Shown: positions 1 through 5,134 of the stretch, in pieces
Layout: each line of letters begins with the position of its first letter
Numbering within the stretch: the stretch's first letter is position 1
From: an uncultured Clostridia bacterium
GTDB taxonomy: Bacteria > Bacillota_A > Clostridia > Christensenellales > CAG-138
Reading direction: 5' to 3'
Length of the DNA stretch: 14,089 bases
NCBI GenBank assembly: GCA_946539625.1
Contig: CAMNHT010000014.1
Coordinates: 1 to 14,089 of the forward strand
Notes under the pieces: generated by a model
What the model saw: the letters and a program-made list of their open reading frames with translations, nothing else
The model's database searches: none
What the model was told of the DNA's origin: nothing
Translations under genes and position numbers: made by a program

Positions 1-530
1 GCGGGTACCTTGCGGAGCAGTTCGATCAGCTTCTGTACAAGTATCCGATGATCCGGTTTCTGGAGAATCCGCATTTCAACGAGGCGAACAACATTTCAAG
101 CGCCCTTGCGGCAAGACATCTGCTTTCGAATGCGTATGTGTTCGAGGCGGATCTGCTTTTGAGCAATCCCGCGGTGATCCGAAAGTATCACTATTCGTCC
201 GATTTTCTGGCGATCAAAAAGGACCGCACGGACGACTGGTGTTTTGACGTCAAAGACGGGATCATCGTGGCGGAAAAGGTCGGCGGGCTCGACTGCTGGC
301 AGATGGTCGGCATCTCCTACTGGAATGCGGCGGACGGGAAAAAGCTCGAAACGGACATTGCGGAAGTATATGCCTCGCCGGGCGGCAAGGAACGTTACTG
401 GGAGCAGGTCCCGCTGGTGTTCAAAAAGGATCGCTATGCCGTCGAAATCCGGGAATGCTTTGATGACGACGTCGTCGAGATCGACACGTTTCCGGAGCTC
501 AAAGCGATCGACCGGTCCTATGACATTTGA
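1..530 (+). CDS. licC: LicC-like CTP:phosphocholine cytidylyltransferase, C-terminal part (5' truncated by window)
   Basis: The reading frame is open from base 3 to the stop at 528-530, so the N-terminal nucleotide-binding half lies outside the window. The visible part begins GYLAEQFD and continues into PHFNEANNISSALAAR and a YVFEADLLLSN segment. This is the order seen in LicC-type nucleotidyltransferases, where the Asp of this last segment helps bind the metal and CTP. Further on, DDWCFDV, GISYWN and RYWEQ, then VVEIDTFPELKAID at the end, match the C-terminal layout of pneumococcal LicC. Family knowledge: LicC makes CDP-choline from CTP and phosphocholine for teichoic acid or glycan decoration in the cytoplasm. 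The next gene, a permease, starts 9 bases after the stop, so the two are probably co-transcribed. The exact alcohol (choline, ethanolamine or another) cannot be read from the sequence. Confidence 0.8.
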   Translation, partial: GYLAEQFDQLLYKYPMIRFLENPHFNEANNISSALAARHLLSNAYVFEADLLLSNPAVIRKYHYSSDFLAIKKDRTDDWCFDVKDGIIVAEKVGGLDCWQMVGISYWNAADGKKLETDIAEVYASPGGKERYWEQVPLVFKKDRYAVEIRECFDDDVVEIDTFPELKAIDRSYDI

Positions 531-539
531 GAAAAGTCT

Positions 540-2027
540 ATGAAAAACAGAAACGAAAACAAGCAAACGGAAAACAAAAACAGCCTGAAGCGTCAGCTCA
601 ATCCGATGCACGTATGGGCGATCGCGTTCGGCTGCGTCATCGGTTGGGGCTCGTTCATCAACCCGGGTAAGAAATTTTTGCCGAACTCCGGCGTCGCGGG
701 AACGGCGATCGCCATGTTCCTCGGTGCGCTGGTCATGGTCGTCATCGCGTTCAGCTACGCGTACATGGTCCCGAAGCATCCGAAGGCGGGCGGCGAATTC
801 ACGTTCACCAAGGCGTGCTTCGGCAAAACGCCCGCGTTCATCTGCGGTTGGTTTCTGGTCGTGGCATATCTCACCAACGTTCCGATGAACAGCACCGCGA
901 TCGGGCTGATCGTCGACGGGTTGGACGGCACCGCCGATATTCTGAAATTCGGCTTTCACTATACGATCGCCGGATTCGATATCTACATGGGCGAAATGCT
1001 GCTTGCGATGTTTGTGCTGATCCTGTTCGGATGGCTGAACATCATCGGCGTGAAAAAGGCGGCGATCATCCAGACGATTCTGGCAGTGCTGCTCGTGGTC
1101 TGCGTATTCACGCTCTGCGTCGCGGGGCTGATAAGCGCAAAAGCGAACGGCGTCAACATGCAGCCGATCTGGGGCTTTGACAAAAAAGCCGCAGCCGCGG
1201 CAGAGGTCACGGCGGGTGACGGAATCAATGCATTTGCGCACAAAGGGACAGCGGGCGTGCTGTCTGCGATCCTTGCGACCTTCGCGATCGCACCGTGGGC
1301 ATACGTCGGGTTTGACGCGATCCCGCAGGCGGCGGAGGAGTTCAGATTCTCCTATAAAAAAGTCAGCTTTATCATGATCGTTGCGATCGCGTTCGGGTGC
1401 TTTGTGTATATCTCGAACAACACCGTCGCAGCGGCAGCGCTTGAAAACTGGCCGGAGCGTGTGATGGCGGGCGAATGGGTGCTGCTCGTTGCGGCAGAGG
1501 AGCTGCTCGGCACGTTCGGTAAGGTGCTGATCGGACTCGGCGTTTCCTGTGCGGTGCTGTCCGGCATCATGGGATTTTATCTCGCTTCGAGCCGCCTGAT
1601 GTATTCGATGAGCAGGGACGGGTATCTGCCGGAATGGTTCGGCAGGGTTGACAAAACATACGGCACGCCGAAGAATGCAATGCTCTTCTGCATCCTCGTC
1701 AGCCTTTCCGGACCGATCCTCGGCCGCGAAGCGCTGGGATGGTTCGTCGACATGAGCGCGATCGGTGCGTCGATCGGCTACCTGTTCACGTGCCTGAGCA
1801 CCTTGATTACGGCAAAGCGAGAGGGCGACGGATCGCCGTTTCTGAAGGTGACGGCGGCGACAGGCGTTGCGTTCTCCGCAGCGTTTATGGTCCTGCAGCT
1901 CGTTCCGATCCCCGGGCTTTCCGGCGTCCATTTCGGCGTCGAGTCCTATATCATGCTCGCAGTTTGGGCCGTGATCGGCGTGATCTTCTATGCGGTGCAA
2001 TGGAAGCATTTCCGCGTAAACAACTGA
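540..2027 (+). CDS. APC superfamily amino acid/amine permease
   Basis: This 495-residue protein is very hydrophobic, with about 12 membrane helices. A short Lys/Asn-rich cytoplasmic N-terminus is followed by the characteristic APC first helix, with GCVIGWGSFINPG at about residues 31-43 and SGVAGT soon after. The YSMSRDGYLPEWFGRVDK segment in the second half is also typical, as APC carriers often have a SRDG-P loop after helix 8. The length is normal for the family. It starts 9 bases after the LicC-like gene and is followed by a strong terminator, so it is the last gene of that transcript. Family knowledge gives uptake of amino acids or amines by proton or ion coupling. From its position, a choline, ethanolamine or amino acid substrate feeding the LicC reaction is an inference. 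Classical lic loci use a different carrier type (LicB). The ribosome binding site is weak (GAGAAAAG). Confidence 0.85.
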   Translation: MKNRNENKQTENKNSLKRQLNPMHVWAIAFGCVIGWGSFINPGKKFLPNSGVAGTAIAMFLGALVMVVIAFSYAYMVPKHPKAGGEFTFTKACFGKTPAFICGWFLVVAYLTNVPMNSTAIGLIVDGLDGTADILKFGFHYTIAGFDIYMGEMLLAMFVLILFGWLNIIGVKKAAIIQTILAVLLVVCVFTLCVAGLISAKANGVNMQPIWGFDKKAAAAAEVTAGDGINAFAHKGTAGVLSAILATFAIAPWAYVGFDAIPQAAEEFRFSYKKVSFIMIVAIAFGCFVYISNNTVAAAALENWPERVMAGEWVLLVAAEELLGTFGKVLIGLGVSCAVLSGIMGFYLASSRLMYSMSRDGYLPEWFGRVDKTYGTPKNAMLFCILVSLSGPILGREALGWFVDMSAIGASIGYLFTCLSTLITAKREGDGSPFLKVTAATGVAFSAAFMVLQLVPIPGLSGVHFGVESYIMLAVWAVIGVIFYAVQWKHFRVNN

Positions 2028-2043
2028 ACGCAAAGCTGCCTTC

Positions 2044-2079
2044 AAAAGCCTTTTTCCGATCCGGGAAAAGGCTTTTTTT
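2044..2079 (+). terminator. Rho-independent terminator after the permease gene
   Basis: AAAAGCCTTTT at 2044-2054 pairs with AAAAGGCTTTT at 2066-2076. A T-G wobble and two C-G pairs extend the stem inward, leaving a short GATCC loop. The right arm runs into seven T residues (2073-2079). It lies 16 bases after the permease stop and just before the promoter of the next gene, so it separates the LicC/permease transcript from the fusion genes. Confidence 0.88.
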
Positions 2080-2090
2080 GTACCGCTCGA

Positions 2091-2119
2091 TTGACAGTCG
2101 GTCGGTATATTGATATTAT
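2091..2119 (+). promoter_or_regulatory. Sigma-A type promoter of fusion gene 1
   Basis: A perfect TTGACA -35 box at 2091-2096 is separated by 17 bases from an extended -10 element, TGATATTAT (TATTAT at 2114-2119). An overlapping TATAAT at 2117-2122 would give a 20-base spacer and is less likely. Transcription should start near 2126, leaving a leader of about 60 bases. The same promoter is present ahead of the second fusion gene. Confidence 0.82.
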
Positions 2120-2135
2120 AATACGAAACGACGCG

Positions 2136-2157
2136 GGGACCGCAAGCGTGCGGTTCC
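2136..2157 (+). promoter_or_regulatory. Leader hairpin before fusion gene 1
   Basis: ACCGCA (2139-2144) pairs with TGCGGT (2149-2154) around an AGCG loop. Three further pairs, one of them a G-T wobble, extend the stem to nine. It sits in the untranslated leader, about 18 bases ahead of the AAGGGAG ribosome binding site at 2175-2181. It has no T run, so it is not an obvious terminator. An mRNA stabiliser or protein-binding site is possible but unproven. Confidence 0.5.
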
Positions 2158-2187
2158 GTAACGTAATAAGACACAAGGGAGAACGAG

Positions 2188-4983
2188 ATGTCATTCGGGC
2201 ATGCACTGTATCAACTGCTGATCGGACCGCTTGAACTGCTGTTTGAGACGGTCTTTTCGCTTGCATACCGCGTGGTGAAAAGTCCGGGACTGACGATCGT
2301 TTTTCTGAGCCTTGCCATGAACTTCCTTGTGCTGCCGCTGTACCGCCGTGCCGATGCGATTCAGACCGAGCAGCGGGACAAAGCGCTGCAAATGAAGCCG
2401 TGGGTCGACCACATCAAAAAGACCTTCCGCGGCGACGAGCGCTTTATGATGCTTGAAACGTATTACCGTGAGGTCGGCTATAAGCCGACGGACGCGCTGA
2501 AGGGATCCGTTTCTCTGCTGTTAGAGGTTCCGTTCTTTATTGCGGCGTATCGGTTTCTGTCGGGGCTTTCGCTTTTGAACGGCGTGTCCTTCGGACCGAT
2601 CGCGGATCTCGGCGCGCCGGACGGGCTGATTCGGATCGGCGGACTTGCGATCAATCTATTGCCGATCCTCATGACGCTGATCAACGTCGCGGCGGCGGCG
2701 ATCTACATGAAGGGATTTCCGCTTCGAAACAAGCTTCAGATGTACGGCATGGCGCTGATCTTTCTGGTGCTGCTGTACGGATCACCCGCGGGACTGGTAT
2801 TCTACTGGACGCTGAACAATCTTTTTTCGCTCGGCAAGAACATCTTTTATAAACTGAAGCATCCGAAGCGTGTGTTCGCCGTCGCGTGCTCCGCGATCGG
2901 TGCGCTCGGGCTCATATTCGTGCTGTTTGTGCATCCGATGGCGACGACGCGCCGTCAGCTGCTGCTCGTGGGCACGCTGCTTTTGCTGCAGCTTCCGCTT
3001 CTGCTGCAGCTGCTGTTGCCCGTCATCCGAAAGAAAAGGGCGGAAAAGGGCCGCAAACCTGCCGAAGCAGCGCTTTCGCGGGAGGATTCGCGCGCGTTTC
3101 TGTACGGGTGCGTGTTCCTTGCTCTTCTGACCGGGCTTCTGATCCCTTCCGCGATCCTGCATGCCTCACCACAGGAGTTTATCAATACGCAAAACGGGCA
3201 ATCCCCGCTGTGGTACGTCGTGAACGCGCTGCTGATGGCCGTCGGCACGTTTGTGATCTGGTTCGGGATCTTTTACCGGCTCGCCGGAACGAAGGGCAGG
3301 CGGACGATGGAAATTGCGGTATGGATCGGTTCGGTCTGCGCCGCGGTCAATTATCTGTTTTTCGGCAAGAGCCACGGCAACCTGTCCGAAATGCTTCAAT
3401 ATGATGTATATAACGCGCCGTCGCATAAGGAGATGCTGATCAATCTTCTCGTGATGATCGCGCTTGCGACGATCCTGTACCTCGTATGGAAAAAGAAAAA
3501 GCAGATTGCAAGGATCGCGGCGCTGGCGATGTGCCTTGCAGTGCTCGGTCTGTCCCTCAAAAACGTGATCGGCGTACAGAGCGTGCTTGCCGACACGAAA
3601 GAGACGGAGATACAGGAGGATTTTCCGCAGATTCGTTTGAGCAAAACCGGAAATAATGTGATCGTCCTTATGCTGGATCGCGCGATCTCGGCATATCTTC
3701 CGTACCTGATGGAGGAGAAGCCGGAGCTCAGAGAGCAGTTTGACGGCTTTACCTACTATCCGAACACACTCGCTTTCGGCAGCGCAACCTGCGCGGGCGG
3801 ACCGCCGATTTTCGGCGGATATGAATACCGTCCCATCGTGCTCAACCATCGCTTGGGCGAAACGGTAACGGAAAAGCATAACGAATCGCTGAAGGTCATG
3901 CCGGTCCTGTTTGATGAGAACGGATACAAGGTCACGGTCTGCGATCCGCCGATGGCGGGGTATCGCTGGCGTCCGGACCTCACCATCTATGACGATTACC
4001 CGGACATTGCCCGCTACATCACCGCCGGAAGCATGCCGTATGACGCAAGCGCGATCCTCGGAGCGACTGACGCGTTCCGGAACCGCAACTTTTTCTGTTA
4101 CAGCATCTACAGGATCGCGCCGGTCGTGATCCAGTCGACGCTGTACAACAACGGCGAATACAACGCCGCCGATCGAAGCACGGTCGAGGCGGCGATGAAA
4201 TCCCCGCAGGAACGGTACGGCCTTTCGAAGGCGGAGGGACTGACCGACTCATTCATGCGGCATTATCTCGTGCTGACGCATCTTCCGGAGATCACGGATG
4301 TGTACGATGCGGATGAAAACACGTTCCTCTTTATCAGCAACGACACGACGCACAACGGCGTGATGCTGAAGGAACCGGAATATGAGCCGGCGGCGATCGT
4401 CGACAATACCGCGTATGACCGTGCGCATCCGACGCGTGTGAACGCGGACGGCAGAGAGATCGCGTTTACGACCGACAATCAGCTGATCCATTATCATGCG
4501 TTGGCGGCGAGCATGATACAACTCGGCAGATGGATGGATGATCTCAAAGAACAGGGCGTTTACGACAATACGCGTATCATCATCGTTTCGGACCACGGCC
4601 GCGCGCTGCACCTTTTCGAGGAAACGATTCTGGGGGACGAAAAGGAATATGAGGATATCGTCACGTTCACCGGGCTTTTGATGGTCAAGGACTTCAACAG
4701 CCATACGTTCAGGACCGACCCGCAGTTTATGACGACGGCGGATACGCCAACGCTGGCATTTTCCGGACTGATCGAAAACCCTGTGAATCCGTTTACGGGA
4801 AACCCGATCGACGACGCGCACAAGCAGGACAGCAAACAGTACATTCTGACGACCTTTGTGAAAAACTTTGTGGACATCAAGGATCAGGAGCAGATTTCTG
4901 GACTGTGGTATCGTGTGGACGGACATGACGTTTATGACCGCAGCAAATGGACGGAGCTTGACGGAATGCCGGACGAGTGGTAA
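2188..4983 (+). CDS. YidC/Oxa1-like domain fused to membrane-anchored sulfatase/LtaS-fold enzyme, copy 1
   Basis: This 931-residue protein begins with a YidC/Oxa1-like domain (about 1-220). It has a first helix ending LVLPLYRR, a charged cytoplasmic hairpin (ALQMKPWVDHIKKTF to YYREVGYKPTDALKG), a VPFFIAAYRFL helix and the closing GSPAGLVFYWTLNNLFSL helix. About seven more membrane helices follow (229-463). Residues ~480-931 form an extracellular alkaline-phosphatase-superfamily domain. Candidate catalytic residues are D497 in VIVLMLDR, T534 as nucleophile, D719 and H722 in NDTTH, and D802/H803 in SDHG. Relatives such as LtaS and phosphoethanolamine transferases move phospho-alcohol groups from lipids to polymers. 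The position between LicC-like and CDP-glycerol transferase genes suits that role, but the substrate is unknown. N45 stands where insertases usually have a groove Arg. The start is fixed by AAGGGAG six bases upstream. No terminator separates it from copy 2. Confidence 0.85.
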   Translation: MSFGHALYQLLIGPLELLFETVFSLAYRVVKSPGLTIVFLSLAMNFLVLPLYRRADAIQTEQRDKALQMKPWVDHIKKTFRGDERFMMLETYYREVGYKPTDALKGSVSLLLEVPFFIAAYRFLSGLSLLNGVSFGPIADLGAPDGLIRIGGLAINLLPILMTLINVAAAAIYMKGFPLRNKLQMYGMALIFLVLLYGSPAGLVFYWTLNNLFSLGKNIFYKLKHPKRVFAVACSAIGALGLIFVLFVHPMATTRRQLLLVGTLLLLQLPLLLQLLLPVIRKKRAEKGRKPAEAALSREDSRAFLYGCVFLALLTGLLIPSAILHASPQEFINTQNGQSPLWYVVNALLMAVGTFVIWFGIFYRLAGTKGRRTMEIAVWIGSVCAAVNYLFFGKSHGNLSEMLQYDVYNAPSHKEMLINLLVMIALATILYLVWKKKKQIARIAALAMCLAVLGLSLKNVIGVQSVLADTKETEIQEDFPQIRLSKTGNNVIVLMLDRAISAYLPYLMEEKPELREQFDGFTYYPNTLAFGSATCAGGPPIFGGYEYRPIVLNHRLGETVTEKHNESLKVMPVLFDENGYKVTVCDPPMAGYRWRPDLTIYDDYPDIARYITAGSMPYDASAILGATDAFRNRNFFCYSIYRIAPVVIQSTLYNNGEYNAADRSTVEAAMKSPQERYGLSKAEGLTDSFMRHYLVLTHLPEITDVYDADENTFLFISNDTTHNGVMLKEPEYEPAAIVDNTAYDRAHPTRVNADGREIAFTTDNQLIHYHALAASMIQLGRWMDDLKEQGVYDNTRIIIVSDHGRALHLFEETILGDEKEYEDIVTFTGLLMVKDFNSHTFRTDPQFMTTADTPTLAFSGLIENPVNPFTGNPIDDAHKQDSKQYILTTFVKNFVDIKDQEQISGLWYRVDGHDVYDRSKWTELDGMPDEW

Positions 4984-5037
4984 ATGGGTCGGGTACATGC
5001 CGTCCGTCCGGGCAGCGAACCGTAAAACGCCGTTTGA

Positions 5038-5066
5038 TTGACAGTAAGTCGGTATATTGATATTAT
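5038..5066 (+). promoter_or_regulatory. Sigma-A type promoter of fusion gene 2 (duplicate)
   Basis: TTGACA at 5038-5043, a 17-base spacer and TGATATTAT with TATTAT at 5061-5066 repeat the promoter of copy 1. Two spacer bases differ (5046-5047, AA instead of CG), but the boxes and spacing are unchanged. Fusion gene 2 can therefore be transcribed from its own promoter as well as by read-through from copy 1. Confidence 0.82.
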
Positions 5067-5082
5067 AATACGAAACGGCGCG

Positions 5083-5104
5083 GAGACCGCAAGCGTGCGG
5101 TTCC
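5083..5104 (+). promoter_or_regulatory. Leader hairpin before fusion gene 2
   Basis: The core ACCGCA/TGCGGT stem with an AGCG loop is identical to that of copy 1. A G-to-A change at 5084 breaks one lower-stem pair, so this version is slightly shorter. The ribosome binding site and start codon follow with identical spacing. Confidence 0.45.
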
Positions 5105-5134
5105 GTAACGTAATAAGACACAAGGGAGAACGAG

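Larger units (their letters stand above)
2089..3499 (+). repeat. Long direct repeat, copy 1 (promoter, leader and 5' half of fusion gene)
   Basis: This stretch is repeated at 5036-6446 at a constant offset of 2947 bases with no insertion or deletion. The first 50 bases carry four differences (2099, 2100, 2131, 2137). From 2138 to 3499 I could find none by eye. The repeat contains the promoter, the leader hairpin, the ribosome binding site and the first ~437 codons of the YidC-sulfatase fusion. It ends abruptly within a run of Lys codons just before the last membrane helix ahead of the ectodomain. Confidence 0.93.

Noticed and set aside
96..2174. A 692-codon open frame on the minus strand opposite the LicC-like and permease genes
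   Set aside because: Its translation is rich in Arg, Asp and His with no membrane or domain pattern, and it runs across two well-supported plus-strand genes and a terminator. It arises from codon bias of the coding strand.
4984..5034. A terminator between the two fusion genes
   Set aside because: The short GC-rich stretch after the stop forms no stable stem with a following T run, so read-through from copy 1 into copy 2 is likely.
4249..5121. A 290-codon minus-strand frame opposite the end of fusion gene 1
   Set aside because: It begins in the duplicated promoter region and covers the catalytic domain antisense. There is no ribosome binding site and no recognisable domain.
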